This document shows positions 1-12,159 of a stretch of DNA of 64,000 nucleotides, piece after piece; position 1 is the first letter of the stretch, and every line of letters begins with the position of its first letter. The DNA is from Siphonodentalium dalli (taxonomy: Eukaryota > Mollusca > Scaphopoda > Gadilida > Siphonodentaliidae), in the NCBI GenBank assembly GCA_032622095.1, contig CP136065.1, positions 52,821,949 to 52,885,948 on the forward strand. Reading direction: 5' to 3'. Below the pieces are notes generated by a model. It had not been told where the DNA came from. It made no database searches and worked only from the letters and a program-made list of their open reading frames with translations. The position numbers and the translations under genes were made by a program.

Positions 1-1619
1 GTAATATAATTTAATGAGATGATTCGTTTTCTGAGGTAATTTATAATTCCCGAAATAAACGCCTCAAAGTAAGTAAGTTGCCTATGGACATATTGCACTG
101 TACCCAGGGTCCGCGCTAAATTGAACTTTACTTTTGCCAAATATGTTGCCAAATGAATTTATTTTTTGCCAAATTCTTTTAGAAACTGCCAAATACTATC
201 GCTGCAACATTGAGTCTTATATTTCGACAATCGCTGTTTGAATGACTTTTGATATCGATAGGAAAGCAGCTGGTTATTAATTATTCTTGGTATGAGCCAA
301 ATCCTTTAAGGGTCATTGGGGAAAAAGGGATTCATTGTTCAAAGAGACCAAGAAAATAAGGCAATGAATATATCTCACTTCAAACCTGTGTCAATCACAA
401 GGCAACCGAAACCAGTTGAAAGTAATTGGGATTTATTTTAGGATTATTTGCCGGAAAATAAAGGTACACCTCTCAATGTTCTACAACCTCCATTAATGTC
501 CACACTCGCAGAAAGTACCCAATGATAAGTCATAGCAGACCTGCATATCTTGATGAATATACTGTTTGAGTAACTATTTTGTTTCACATTAGGGTAGAGT
601 ATTGTTTTCAGCGCAAATTAATCTCTCAAAGGGAGAGATGTAACGGAGTTTGGCCTTTCATTATGTTGGTGACAATGTTGTGGGCCACCGGCAATCAACC
701 CGGTGCGCAATGTATATTCTGGGAATAAAGTATATCCGACTACAATAACATATCCTCCTGCAAATAGGTTCATATAGGACCTAAATATTCACATAGGTTC
801 ATATTGGACTTATTTGATTCTGAAATGATTTCAAATAGAACTTGTACCCGCTATTCCGTTGAATGGCGGTGGCCACAATGAACACGCATTATAAAGAGCG
901 TTCGTCTGGTAAGTCGTGTAGCGACATTCCAAATAAGCCCGTATTGTGCTTAATTTTTACGAGAACTGGGTGACCTCATAGTTCTTTTTGTCTAATATTA
1001 TCCCATACTTTATCGGATGTAATCGAAGATTATTACAACTATTTCTTCACGTGTTCTTATTAATCTATAGAAATGGCAACAATAGAAGAAAATAGCAAGA
1101 ATTGGATTACATATTTTACACATTGCATATTTACTATTGCGGAACACCCGTCACTGCCAAATGCAGTAAACATCTTTTTATCTTCACATGTTCAAATGCG
1201 AGTGTTTCCGAGAAAAAACACAGAGCACCTGCTTCCACGGCCGCTGCTATAAACGAGTAGTTTTGGAATACTTTCGTTGAGGGTTTCACGAAAGACTCAG
1301 CTTCCACATTAGCCTCTGACCATAAAGGTGTCGCCATACAATGTTTAAAACCTAGAATCTTCTCCATCTTTTGAAACTCTCTATTTTGAAAAGGTGTACC
1401 ATTGTCACTTCGGAGAAATCAAAGACTGATTGTTTGACAGTAAAATTTATAATGAAACCATTCATTCTCAAATACTCAAATGTCGCCAAGAGATCTTGAT
1501 CGTGTGTGGATTCATCAGCATGTCATTCGACATGTTCATTGCTACAGGAACTGGTTCTAAAGCTCGTTGTACCAGTTTATGACATATTTCTGAAGCGGTA
1601 TTAATGCCACAAAATAACC
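1..1619. other. AT-rich stretch, no gene recognised
   Basis: No reading frame here resembles a protein family I know. About 740-960 is a diverged copy of a dispersed repeat also seen at 39300-39520. Both carry the phrase GCAAATAGGTTCATAT, a TTATTTGATTCT segment and an ATAAAGAGCGTTC-like end. The same ATAAAGAGCGTT motif lies inside the ~500-bp TTAAAGG elements elsewhere in the window. The rest looks like unconstrained intergenic or intronic DNA. Confidence 0.4.
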
Positions 1620-1626
1620 TCATATT

Positions 1627-3012
1627 CAGGGGGGGGGGGCGTAAACAAGTTGCGAGACGTGGGGGTGTTTTTTTTACTTTGCCATTTTGTTTAACACCCA
1701 CCCACCCTTTCTTGCATTTTTTTTTTCATTAAATTTTAGACACCCACCCAAAGCTTTATGTTGGTCCCCTCTGTAAAAACGACCAACCGCTCTATATTGG
1801 TCCCTTCTTTGAACGACCAAATTAAATTTTACTTCCTGTTTACAAACATGTGCAAGACAACTATTTTCTTGGCTGATAATTATGCGATAATCAGCAGTAA
1901 TCAGCGATAATCTCAACTAAATTGAACTCTAAGCAATCAAAAAAGGTAGAATATGATGTGATTATATTGGTAAATTTATAACCCAGCCTATTCATCTGTG
2001 TGAGTAGATGAAAAATATGTTGAATCCCCTGGAATGACAACAAAAAATAACTAGGGGCAGTGTTAGGGCCTATATTAGAATGAAAAATTACACAATAAAT
2101 ACCAAAAAGGAAAATGTGCATATGAACCAGTGTACGAATTAGCTTTTATGTATGCCTGCATGACCACCGACCCGACCTCGCATTACGACTTAGGACTAGG
2201 CCTAAAATAATGTTTAACCCTTTGAGTTTGAACGCGGATGGTCAATTTAGTGCCAAATCCATATACACGGATGTGCACTTTAATGACATGTGACCGTGGA
2301 GACGAGGTCACAGTAAGCATAACGTCATTGTGTTGGTGTAGGGAAGATAACTCCAATTTGGTCTTCTGCTGACAGTATACCGGCTGTACTCTTGATTTAC
2401 TATTATATGTCTACCTGTGTCTACTATATAGTATTAACTATACATTATTCTGATACATTATGAGAATAATAAATTTTAGTATACAAACACTGATACAAAT
2501 ACTTATTTCATACATTACACTCATGCATCAACTAACTGTATGAGTAAAGAGACTGTCATGAAGTATAATAATTGTTGTAATATTCTGTCATGAGTTGTTA
2601 GCTGATATTGTCAGACTGCATTAAGTTCACCCTCCCATAGAGCTATCTGACGTATTTTTTTTATTGAACTACACCGTGAACTAGACAATTTTCAATATAA
2701 AAACTGCCAAGCAAGCTGAAACAGACACAATAAAAAAATTGCGCGCAAAAAAAATCAATGAAAATTTGGGACCCACCCCCACAATATTCACTATTTTTCC
2801 ATTTTATATCAACTTATGGGAGTAATTATAACAATATTGAATGTATTAGTGCTTCTCATATTGCAACAAGCCACAACATATAAACAAATATGTTTAAAAC
2901 AGTTTAAAATATGTCAATGAAAAAAAAAAAAGTGGTCAAAAACTGTTTCCGGCCTCGGGTACCCACCCACTCCCCCACCTCATGACTCTTAAAAAAAATT
3001 CGGCCCCCCCTG
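1627..3012. mobile_element. CAGGGGG-ended non-autonomous DNA transposon, 7-bp target duplication
   Basis: The left end is CAG followed by a G run and the right end is a C run followed by CTG. Both are flanked by TCATATT (1620-1626 and 3013-3019), a perfect 7-bp target duplication. Both ends carry subterminal CCCACCCACC or GGGTGGG tracts next to A/T runs, as in the element at 33686. No transposase-like frame is seen in the 1.39 kb interior. The CAGGG end resembles hAT-type termini, but hAT elements usually make 8-bp duplications, so the superfamily is left open. Confidence 0.65.
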
Positions 3013-3029
3013 TCATATTCGAATAATCC

Positions 3030-3375
3030 TGTCTGTGTAGCCATAATAGTGACTTGTCTAGACTCCGCACTCATTCGAATTGATGAAAAGCTTTTAATAG
3101 GTCAATCTTTGTGAAAAAATTGCCCCACTAAGTCTATGTACTAGATCATCCAATGTGGGGTTACATAGCGTTCACGTTTGATGGCTAAATTTGGCTGTCT
3201 CATGTCAACACAACACAAAATTCGAACGTCATTGTGGTCACATGTTTTGGGAACGTCAACAATCAGTGCAGAATGAGGTCACCAGAGGGTGAATTTAGTT
3301 ATGCTATCCCGCATAGCGGACTAGCATCACCAAATTCACCCTCTTTATATCTCATTCTGGGGTATCCGTCTGCAT
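3030..3375. repeat. Dispersed repeat with internal inverted repeat, copy 1
   Basis: This segment recurs at 4065-4590 with many identical stretches, such as the phrase around AAAAGCTTTTAATAGGTCAA and the ATGTGGGGTTA segment. It ends in an inverted repeat: AGAATGAGGTC..CAGAGGGTGAATTT faces AAATTCACCCTCT..CTCATTCT. The repeated unit brackets the gag-like fragment at 3770-4075, so the whole looks like a rearranged retroelement or MITE cluster. Confidence 0.55.
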
Positions 3376-3769
3376 TGCTGGACTACCGGTTGTAAACTAT
3401 TTTCAATACACAATTTTTCTTTACAATGTACACTATTTGCAAAGCCCTTGACTTAAATCGGTGTAGTCTTTGATATAAACATAAAGGTTGGGTCACTATC
3501 ATGAGCTGCATACACATGCCTATTCTGAATAATTGATTTACATAAAGGACGCCTATCACTTTTGATATTCTTATCACATTCTATGGTAGGTATCAAATCA
3601 ATATTTATACAACCTGCATTTGACATGGTAGATATGTGTAATGAACAACAAATAACCTTCTCAGAAAACAAACAATCAGTGTTTTAAATTGTGCGATTGA
3701 CAGGTTTCATAAGAGAATCACCAGTTACAACAGTCTCACCCTGAATATTAGATAGACCATTTATCATAA

Positions 3770-4075
3770 TTCCCACCTTGACTCGGCGCCGGCATAATTT
3801 GATGAACAGATTCTCCAATTTGAATCCAAATGACTCGCCATCATGTCATGCACACGCCTGTGATCGAGTTTTTTTTCTGAATTTCGTATGTTATAGACAG
3901 TCATTGTATTTCATATTTTGAATCGGCTTCTCAGTTATTTTGAGTGACCTTGCATATGCAATAAGCTTTTCAAAAGTGATACCTGGGTGACATTGTCATT
4001 CAAACTTCCTGCTAAGATTTGTGATTTAACTTCTATATTTGTATCAATCAATCCATCAAATAGCCTCTTGTAACG
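3770..4075 (-). pseudogene. Decayed retroelement gag-like fragment, copy 1
   Basis: This segment is about 80% alike by eye to 5604-5937, and both read best on the minus strand. The minus-strand translation near 3935-4129 contains a stretch like the C-terminal capsid region of LTR-retroelement Gag proteins, ending just before a zinc-knuckle region. Here the frame is broken by several indels, and the zinc-knuckle part is less well kept than in the second copy. It is non-functional. The match rests on pattern recognition and could be checked with a profile search. Confidence 0.4.
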
Positions 4076-4590
4076 GAATAATCCTGTGTGTATAGCCAAA
4101 GTAGAGACTTGCATGGACTCCGCACTCATTTCAAATTAATGAAAAGCTTTTAATAGGTGAATCTTTGGGGGAAAAAATCCCCATTAAGCCTATGTACTAG
4201 ATCATCCAATGTGGGGTTATACATAACGTTCACGTTTGATGGCTGAATTTGGCTATCTCATATCAACTCAATTCGAACGTCATCCTGGTTACTTGGTTTG
4301 GGAACGAAAACAATTAGTGTAGAATGAGGTCCCCAGAGGGTAAATTTAGTTATGCTATCCCTCAAATTCACTGCATTCCGCACTCAATTCAAATTGGTGA
4401 AAAGCTTTTAATAGGTCAATCTTTGAGAAAAATTTGCTGCTCTAAGCTTATGTACTAGATCGTCAAATGTGGGGTCTCGTAACGTTCACTTTTGATGGCT
4501 GAATTTGGATGTCTCATGTCAACACAATAGCGGGCTAGCATCAGCAAATTCACCCTCTGGGGCGTCATTCTGGGGTCGGTTACTGACTCT
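4065..4590. repeat. Dispersed repeat with internal inverted repeat, copy 2
   Basis: This is a second copy of the 3030-3375 repeat, itself partly doubled: the phrase around GAAAAGCTTTTAATAGGT occurs near 4140 and again near 4400. The terminal inverted repeat is kept: AGAATGAGGTCCCCAGAGGG at about 4320 faces CCCTCTGGGGCGTCATTCT at about 4555. No coding sequence is apparent. Confidence 0.55.
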
Positions 4591-4720
4591 TTCAACAAGG
4601 AATCCCGACGTCTCTCTTTATTTAACTTTTTCACTGACAAACAATGTCTGCTTGATTACATCTCTGAATGTAATGTTACATTTTCCCCACAATAGGCCTT
4701 CAAGTATTTTGTTGTGTCGC

Positions 4721-5222
4721 TTAAAGGTTCGGTTGGCCTTGGCGGTGGGTATCCTGTGAAAATATTTCCACCCGTCAAAAACCGCCACAAACAGAAAGAA
4801 GAACAAAATGTAGACAGACTTTGTCCGTATACAAATAAGAAATCTCGCATAAACAGTATGTTATTGTCATATATTTGACCATTGTTATGTAAACAAAAGC
4901 ATAAAAAGTTACTTTTCTTGTGTTTGTTTATATTATGATGGTAAACATAAAGAGCGTTCTTTGTTGGTGAATTCCTGATATGGAACGAATAAAGAGCGTT
5001 TATGCCATTTGTGTGTGATTAGCCAGCAGCATTGTGCTGTCTTCTGTAATTCAATCAGGCTCTTGCTTAGGTAAAATATAGTAAATCTTTATGATAACAT
5101 GCTGTTTACGCGATGGTCATGGTATATATGAACGAAACTGTATGCGTTTTAATGTTGTTCTGTTTACGGTGATTGGAACAAATATGAATATTTTCGACAA
5201 CTAAGGCCTCACGTGCCTTTAA
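4721..5222 (+). mobile_element. TTAAAGG MITE family, subfamily A, copy 1
   Basis: A 502-bp element bounded by TTAA on both sides (4721-4724 and 5219-5222). It begins TTAAAGGTTCGGTTGGCC and ends CACGTGCCTTTAA. It is nearly identical end to end with copies at 7243, 18017, 52906 and 54599. It has no reading frame of its own. Its interior repeats TAAAGAGCGTT twice and GTTTAC/GTAAAC several times; these may be transposase-binding sites, which is an inference. TTAA at both borders suggests a TTAA-targeting transposase such as piggyBac, but TTAA could instead be part of the inverted repeat. Confidence 0.8.
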
Positions 5223-5316
5223 TATGGGCATTAGCTCACAAGGCAACATGAAGTTACGGAATCTACAACAGCTGGTAACTTGCACATGTTGACCCCGATT
5301 GTACGAGAAGACATTT

Positions 5317-5937
5317 TTATGCATCCGAATCTGAAACCACTGTAACATTATTCATGGCAACACCCTGTGGTTGTGATCTTTGGTAATGGATCTGCGGTAT
5401 GCGTGAGTTCATTCGTGATGGAACAGTTTGTTGATACGCCCTTCTCGTAAACGAATTTCTTGGCTGACGTAGGCCTCTCCACGAACAAGAAGTGCTGTTA
5501 CGACACAGTTTATAATATCGCCCAGAGCACTCGACACAATTAGCGTGAAATGCTGGGCTCAACCGGCGACCCGGGGTGGGGCCATCTCTGACCACAGCGG
5601 AAACCTTGACTTGCCGCCGACATAATGTGGTGAACAGATTCTCCAATTTGAATCCAAAATGACTCGCCATCATGCACTTGTGATCGAGTTTTTCTTTTCT
5701 GAATTTCATATGTTACAGACAGAGTAATTGTATTTCATATGTTACAGACAGAGTAATTGTATTTCTATGTTACAGACAGAGTAATTGTATTTCATATTTT
5801 GGATCTGCTTCTCAGTTATATCGAGAGACCTTGCATATGCAATAAGCTTTACAACAGTGATACCTGGGTGACGGTGTCATTCAAACATCCGATTATGATT
5901 TGTGATTTAACTTCTGTGTTTGTATCAATAAGTCCAT
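5317..5937 (-). pseudogene. Decayed retroelement gag-like fragment with zinc knuckle, copy 2
   Basis: On the minus strand this homologue of 3770-4075 encodes, across one frameshift near 5560-5590, a spacing of Cys and His residues typical of the paired zinc knuckles at the end of LTR-retroelement Gag proteins. The second knuckle reads ANCVECSGRYYKLC and is followed by a Ser/Arg-rich tail. The first knuckle is only legible in the neighbouring frame. The longest open stretch is 130 codons at 5317-5709. No protease, reverse transcriptase or LTR is visible nearby, so this is an isolated fragment. Confidence 0.5.
5704..5797. repeat. 28-bp tandem triplication
   Basis: A unit close to CATATGTTACAGACAGAGTA is repeated about three times in the middle of the gag-like fragment. 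The homologous fragment at 3.9 kb has it once, so the triplication is local and later than the duplication of the fragment. Confidence 0.85.
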
Positions 5938-7242
5938 ACGTATACTGGCCAATTGTCGCAGTCGGTTGTTATACTGGGAAAATGATTTCTGAGGTGGTGC
6001 ATTCATGAAACCAATATATTTTATTTTATTATTTATATATATGCCTAATAATATGATCTTGAGTGCGTTACCATTTCTGACTATGGATTTCTTATATTTA
6101 CTGCCTTGCGGTTCTACAGATAGACTGCGCGAATTATGATATATGTGTCAGTTAAGGTGATTGGTATTCAATATCCACTATTCGGCTTCTTTGACGATGG
6201 TCTATTTTGAGAGATTGGATAAACTGCGCAGGAGAATCTATGTAGTTGGGTCGCATATGTCAGATGCTGAGATCAGCAGAGCATTTCTTTGCATATTAAA
6301 GATTATATATCTTTTCGCGAAGGAAGCCACACTGTCATATCGAAGAAAAGAATTCAATTGCATTGCAGTATTCCCGGTTGTCGCATATGTCGGTAATGGC
6401 ATATGACAGTGTTCCGAATCATTTCTAATACGATAACCCGGCTTGAGTTCAGCCACGAGTGCGGATCGATGGAATTAACGGAATTGGGAACGAACGAGAC
6501 ATAGTCACAGCGACTTTGAGTAGCTCTTCTTATAGATGAGCCGTCCGGCGCTGCCACTTCCGAACTGGACTGCCAACTTTCATTTCATATTTGTAAATTA
6601 TTGATGAAAAATCGAGAGATATTTGGAAATGGAATAGGAACATATGACGCATGCAGGCTAGTCTCAAGTACACTCAGAACAAATTGCCTGAACGAAAGTG
6701 GGGTCTAATCTGTGTCTACATGTATATGTAAAATTAATTCACGCCTTTCTGAGAATACAAAGATTAGATTTTTGTTTATGAAAATGGCTGAATATAAAAT
6801 TTGTGTTCTCGGTAAATTTCACGAAATTTGATGTTAAAAAAAAATGTATATGGTTTAATCGGCATATCCCTCGTGATATTTCCACCACATATACTCCAGC
6901 ACAGTGGACAATACATGACCGCACCACATATTGACGACACAAACATAAAAATATCTGATTTTGTCGGTATTGTGATTCACTTGAACTTTCGTTATTATCT
7001 ATTTCTTCGGGACTACATATAGTAAGATGAATGAAAAAATGAATGGAATTTTCACCTTGGCGGCTAATAAATTGAGTATTGTATTATTTTCCGAGAAAAC
7101 AAATTTGATAGAACCATAATAAAACATTACTGAATTGTCACAAAACAGTAAAAGAAGGACTTTCGATCTAACAGCTACTCCACAGTGGTTTTACGTCGAA
7201 ATATAAAACGTATCCACACTTCCAGAAGCCTAGGCGTGTTAT
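5938..7242. other. No gene recognised
   Basis: AT-rich sequence with short frames on both strands and no recognisable family. A short phrase GTCGCATATGTC occurs at 6249 and again at 6381. I see no element borders. Confidence 0.3.
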
Positions 7243-7743
7243 TTAAAGGCACATGAGGCCTTAATTGTCGAAAATATTCTTATTTGTTCCAAACACCGTA
7301 AACAGAAAAACATTAAAACGCATACAGTTTCGTTCATATATATCATGACCATCGCGTAAACAGCATGTTATCATAAAGACCTACTACATTTTACCTAAGC
7401 AAGAGCCTGATTGTGTTACAGAAGACAGCACATGCTACTGGCTAATCACACACAAATGGCATAAACGCTCTTTATTACTTCCATATCAGGAATTAACCCA
7501 CAAAGAACGCTCTTTATGTTTACCATCATAATATAAACAAACACCAGAAAAGTAACTTTTTATGCTTTTGTTTACATACCAATAGTCAAATATATGACAA
7601 TAACATACTGTTTATGCGATATTTCTTATTTGTATACGGACAAAGTCTGTCTACATTTTGATGTTCTTTCTGTTTGTGGCGGTTTTTGACGGGTGGAAAT
7701 ATTTTTACAGGATACCCACCGCCAAGGCCAACCGTACCTTTAA
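7243..7743 (-). mobile_element. TTAAAGG MITE family, subfamily A, copy 2 (inverted)
   Basis: A 501-bp copy in reverse orientation relative to 4721-5222, bounded by TTAA at 7243 and 7740. It matches the other subfamily A copies over its whole length, including both TAAAGAGCGTT motifs in reverse. The short frames crossing it are fragments of repeat sequence. Confidence 0.8.
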
Positions 7744-8705
7744 CTTTTTACTGTCAGAATGGTACTCCACTCTCAGAACTGTAAAGTTGTTGTGGGTCCT
7801 TGTGCGTTATGTTATGGTCAAATGGCAGGTTCGGGACAGCGGTAGACCCAATTATGTGTTCCATTGTGGTTTGGCTCGCAACAAATTGCAATATAGTATA
7901 TAATAAGCACACAGTTAAAGATGCCCGGTGAGATTTGACACATAATAACTCAGAATCTCCTGAACTAATTTTCCGTTTACCAGGAAAGATTAAAATGAAA
8001 AATACTTGCAATAACCATCATTTGTATCACACATGCATCGCGAAACCCACAAACCATCCATACGTACTACGTCGATAACGAATATTAAGAACACTCTTAT
8101 TATTATACTCTTTGTATCTCCCGTGTTTGGGTCGCTCTTGAAAAGATACAATCATTGGAATTTATACTAGTCAGAAACAAAATTCTTTTTAAATCTCCTC
8201 TTTTGAAAGTCGGTATTTAGTCTTCAGAGCCTCTTATTAATGGGCTCATGGGTCCGATCTATTTGTTCTGTTATATAAAACGTACATATGGTGGTTGAAT
8301 GGTGTCACATCGGACACCATAACTGTTCTCAGAAGCGTGCGATGTTTCTTCTCTCGTGGGATGCGAGGATTGTGTATGTTCGAACAGTATGTGCACCTTT
8401 AATTCTCGTTCAAGGTCACGTCCAATGACAGTGTTGTGAATCAGTCGTCTTTTTGCTATTTATGAGTTATAACTGTTTGCTATAGCATTTTCCATCTTTC
8501 ACATATTTTCAATCTTTTAGATGGATAATAACCATTATTGCCTTCATTTCTCAATAATAAAAGTTTGTTTGGTACTTTTAAGTTGAATTGAGAGATACCA
8601 TTTCGTTCCTAACGTGTTGTTTCAGTGAAAAAAAAAGAGCCAATAGTTATGTTAAATTGTGTATGTTACTATTGTAACTGGATGTCTGGAACCCTCAGTG
8701 CATCT
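7744..8705. other. No gene recognised
   Basis: AT-rich sequence without recognisable coding or element structure. Around 8220-8330 (ATGGGCTCATGGGTCCGATC ... GGACACCATAACTG) there is weak resemblance to 16800-16950, which suggests an old dispersed repeat. Confidence 0.3.
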
Positions 8706-8955
8706 TTAACCCATTCTTTACTAACTGCTCATTGACGAGTAGTCCCTTACGAAATGTTTAGATAAAAACATATTGTCGTTTGTAGAACTTATCATCTGAA
8801 CATGTCCCACCAAACAATGTGAATCCTTCTGCACTTGTATTTTATATTCGTCTGTTTGACGTCTTCTTTTGATACATGAACATCCCTCCAGATGAATAGT
8901 AAACCATTCCAATTAAGTTTACTTTTATTAGTGAATGGGAGAATCCATTCAAGAT
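8706..8955. mobile_element. TTAACCC-ended inverted-repeat element, fragment (GGATTCTCCCATT family)
   Basis: This fragment shares an internal phrase like CTTATNATCTGAACATGTCC with 9240-9280, 42700-42760 and 61420-61450. Its terminal part reads GTGAATGGGAGAATCCATTC near 8935. At 61141-61600 the same parts form a longer element with inverted-repeat ends, so this is a fragment of that family. Confidence 0.55.
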
Positions 8956-9079
8956 TTAAAGGGTAAAGGAAGTGATTTTCAATAAAACTCTTCTAATTCT
9001 TCAAAAGTAGTTAAATTTCCCGTCCTTGTTCGTGGGAAAACTAGAAAACAAATACGTCATAGACAGAAATTCGTGTTAA

Positions 9080-9330
9080 CCCTTCCTATACTAAATGGAT
9101 TCTTCCATTCAGTTAATAGAAGTATATATTGGAATGGTCTATTGTTCATCTGGAGTGGTTTTCAGGAAGACGACAGGTAATAAAAGTGATGAATGAGTCC
9201 TATTTACTTGAGGGAAATGGTCAGATAATAATTTCAACAATTTCATATGGTCGTTTGTTGAACTTATTATCTGAACTGTTCCTACGGGATAACTATTCAC
9301 CAATGAATATTTAGTGTAGAAAAGGTTAAC
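9080..9330. mobile_element. TTAACCC-ended inverted-repeat element, second fragment
   Basis: Begins TTAACCCTTCCTATACTAAA near 9082. This is the family end also seen at 58372 and 61143, and it is followed by the GGAATGGTCTATTGTTCATC segment. It then runs into the TTATTATCTGAACTG core. It lies about 130 bp from the fragment at 8706-8955, and the two may be parts of one rearranged copy. Confidence 0.5.
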
Positions 9331-10309
9331 TGGTCTATCCGACTCAAAATTAGTATGTATACACTGTAATATATCCAAATAAATACAGATACACGTTGTT
9401 CAAGGGCGAGATACAACAATGTTAAAAATGTATTCAGGGCTCCAAGTCGATTTTTACGAAACATTTTTTTAATTCTAAGATTTTAGTGTACAAAATAAAC
9501 ACAATGTGTTAACGGACGTGAAAGTGAATCTTTCGGTAAACTGTATTCAACAAATAATGTCATACTCGAACAATACGGTGAGTATGTTTTCACCAATTTC
9601 GTCTTATGAATATTTCACCCGCGAGCCGTAAACCATTCGATCAGCCGTGATGTCCGACATTCCTATATAACATATATTTTGAAATGGTTTAGGGGTAGCT
9701 GGTAAAATATTTATAAGAAAGTTGAAATTGATGAAAATATGCTCACCGTATTTGTTCGAGTCGAACGTGATTTGTTGAAAAAGGTTTACCGGAAGATTGA
9801 CGTTCACTTCCGTTAACACACTGTGAACATGTTTGAAGCGAGCATTGCCACATAGACATTATCTTATTTAGTATTTAATTACTACCCATTTATTTCAGTT
9901 AGTTTCAATGTTTTTGAGGACCATCAATAACTATTGTGTAAGCCAATGATACCATCATTAAAGACATATTGTACACTTGTTCGGGTGCGTGAAACTGATC
10001 AGTTAGAACCCAGGCGCTGTGCCAACTGGAGGAATGTAGCATTCTACTAACATCGCCGAACATCTGAAGCAAATTGACCGTACCACTCCATAGAAAACAT
10101 CGTCTGAACTACGCTCAAGTGTAAATATTTACTACTCGATTCGGGACGCATCTATGGGCGATAAACTAACGAAAACGATTTCGCCATCGAGAGTCACTGC
10201 AATTAATTAATATATAAGAATGACGGTGTGTGTTGTCAATTTGGATATAATATTTGTAAAAATTACTTCTTTGAACAAGATTATTCTCCATTTATATTTG
10301 ACCACCGTA
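9331..10309. other. No gene recognised; diverged local inverted repeat
   Basis: Around 9490-9600 (AACGGACGTGAAAGTGAATC, then CATACTCGAACAATACGGTG) there is an imperfect inverted match to 9725-9815 (CACCGTATTTGTTCGAGTCG, then GACGTTCACTTCCGTTAACA). This gives a foldback of roughly 330 bp with arms of about 90 bp. No coding sequence is recognised. Confidence 0.45.
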
Positions 10310-10845
10310 CCGTAAAACTATGGAATATCAGGATAGATTAAAAGCATTGATATTACCAACATTCAAAGGCTCAGAGAGTATCGGGATAGATTAAAAGCAT
10401 TGGAATTACCAACATTCAAATACTCCGAGAGGACCTAATAGAGACATTAAAAATATTGTCCTTCAAAAATAACAATGTAGCGGTGGAATCAATTATATAC
10501 CAAGAAAAACAGAACAAGAGGACATGAAATGAAATTATAAAAAAGTGAGATTTGAGAGAGACATTCGGAAATATAACAGAAACATGGAACCGTCTAACAT
10601 CAGAGATCGCCATCTACGTGTTCTATATTGTGCATATATAAGGGGCGACAGGAAGATGGCCTGTATTGGTCATGCCGCTCCTGCGCGAATTTAAGAACAG
10701 ATTATTATGTTTTTGTACTGGTGTTTCCTGTAAGGCTTCCCAGTCTGTGAAGGGTGACTGATTCCGATGAGCCAAGATAGAGAGTGTTTTTGTACTATGT
10801 ATTATAATTTGTGCAAATAAACAATCCAATCCAATCCAATCAGAT
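10310..10845 (+). pseudogene. Decayed CR1/L2-like LINE, C-terminal end and 3' tail
   Basis: Broken plus-strand frames contain the ordered landmarks of the extreme C-terminus of CR1/L2-type reverse transcriptase ORFs. These are a 'YxxRLKALxLPTFKYxxR' block (10323-10430, duplicated once as a 56-bp direct repeat), then a 'TRGHEMKL' block near 10515, an 'RDIRKY' block near 10560 and a 'TWNRLTSEI' block near 10585. These blocks are in different frames, so the ORF is dead. Sequence after the ORF ends in a short AATCC tandem tail at about 10822-10840, a typical type of LINE terminus. Catalytic domains are absent. Confidence 0.6.
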
Positions 10846-10984
10846 ATGATAATGGAAGAAAATATAAACGAATCTAAAACAGCCAGGGTAGCCATTATAA
10901 GGACCAGCCTATGGTGTATGACTACCTTGAAGATATCGACACATCAAATACGATAATCAAGAATAAATAAATAAGAATAAAAGA

Positions 10985-11310
10985 GATAAGGGAAAAGAGA
11001 TTGCTTGGTACCCCTTATTGAAACCAAATCAAATGATGATAAAGATACATCGAGGAAAAAAGAGATTGCTCTGTCTCCCTTATAACGCAGATCAAATGAT
11101 GACATAGACACACAAAGGAATGAAGATATAGCCCTGTCTCTGTCTCCCTCATAAATAAGCAGATAAAATGATGACATAGACCATCTAGGGAAAAAAGAGA
11201 TAACGCGGTCTCCCCTAAACAACACATATCAACTGACGATATACACAAATCGAAACGGACCGACAACATAGAAAACAGAGGAATAAGATATTGCTCTGTC
11301 TCCCATGTAG
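10985..11310. repeat. Diverged tandem repeat, ~65-bp unit
   Basis: About five diverged units share the phrases AATGATGACATAGA and GAGATTGCTCTGTCTCCC. Unit lengths vary from about 60 to 75 bp. Several minus-strand frames cross the units and show a repeating 'GDRAISFF' peptide, which is a by-product of the array and not a gene. Confidence 0.7.
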
Positions 11311-11742
11311 ACTACAAATCTACTGGATCTGGACAAAGAGGCGTGAACCTGCGTCCAGTTACTATATATAATGTAATATAGGGTCAGGCAAATTTTTAAA
11401 TAACCAAAGGGCATCCTTTGATGTGTGTATATACAATTATACACGTATAGACCTAGTTTATACATATACATGTGTATGTCACAATTGGGTTTCAGCATTT
11501 TGTCAGCAAACAGAGAAGAAACTAGTGTTAATTTAGATTTTGTGTGTATGCTGTTGTTGCAACTTGAGATCAGGAACGTTGCCTACCTCTTTAACAGACC
11601 GGCTAATTTGGCAGTCAATATGACCAGGGTAACAAGGCACCGGGTCCACATACGTAAGCCATTATAATACTCTATAGCAGGGTGAGTTTAACCTGGTTGG
11701 ATATCATACCATCAATATATACTCTGGCTACGCCCGTACATA

Positions 11743-11930
11743 CAGTAATGCTCTAATTAATCGACCTCTTAACCATAGCAGAATTATGGGTAACTTTTCA
11801 GGATTTAGTCGGAAATATGGCTTGTTGCCATTCATCGGAAAGCTCTCGCCGAGAGCTTTCCGATGAATGGCAACAAGCCATATTTCCGACTAAATCCTGA
11901 AACGTTACCCGATTAATTGGAGCATTACTG
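11743..11930. mobile_element. Near-perfect palindromic foldback MITE, TA-flanked
   Basis: The 188-bp element has ends CAGTAATGCTC and GAGCATTACTG, flanked by TA on both sides. Its core is a palindrome centred on base 11849. The arms at 11796-11848 and 11850-11902 (53 bp) match perfectly, extend to 11788/11910 with one mismatch, and then continue as a looser inverted repeat to the ends. The CAG...CTG ends plus TA target are the pattern of pogo/Tigger-type Tc1/mariner derivatives. No coding capacity. Confidence 0.8.
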
Positions 11931-12159
11931 TATATATTTCACCCTTTCGAAAACACGAGCACTTATTGACGTTACGACGGGAAACTTTATTATAACTTTG
12001 AACACACAATGCAGGGTATATCATTGCTTGTTAATACCTGTTCCTTTCCAATCTAATTCACAGGTGGGCCCAATTCGAAATTGCACGAGTTATGCGTCTA
12101 TTGTACACCAATTTTACAACAAGAAGACTAAGATGTATGCATCAGATTACCCATGAACT

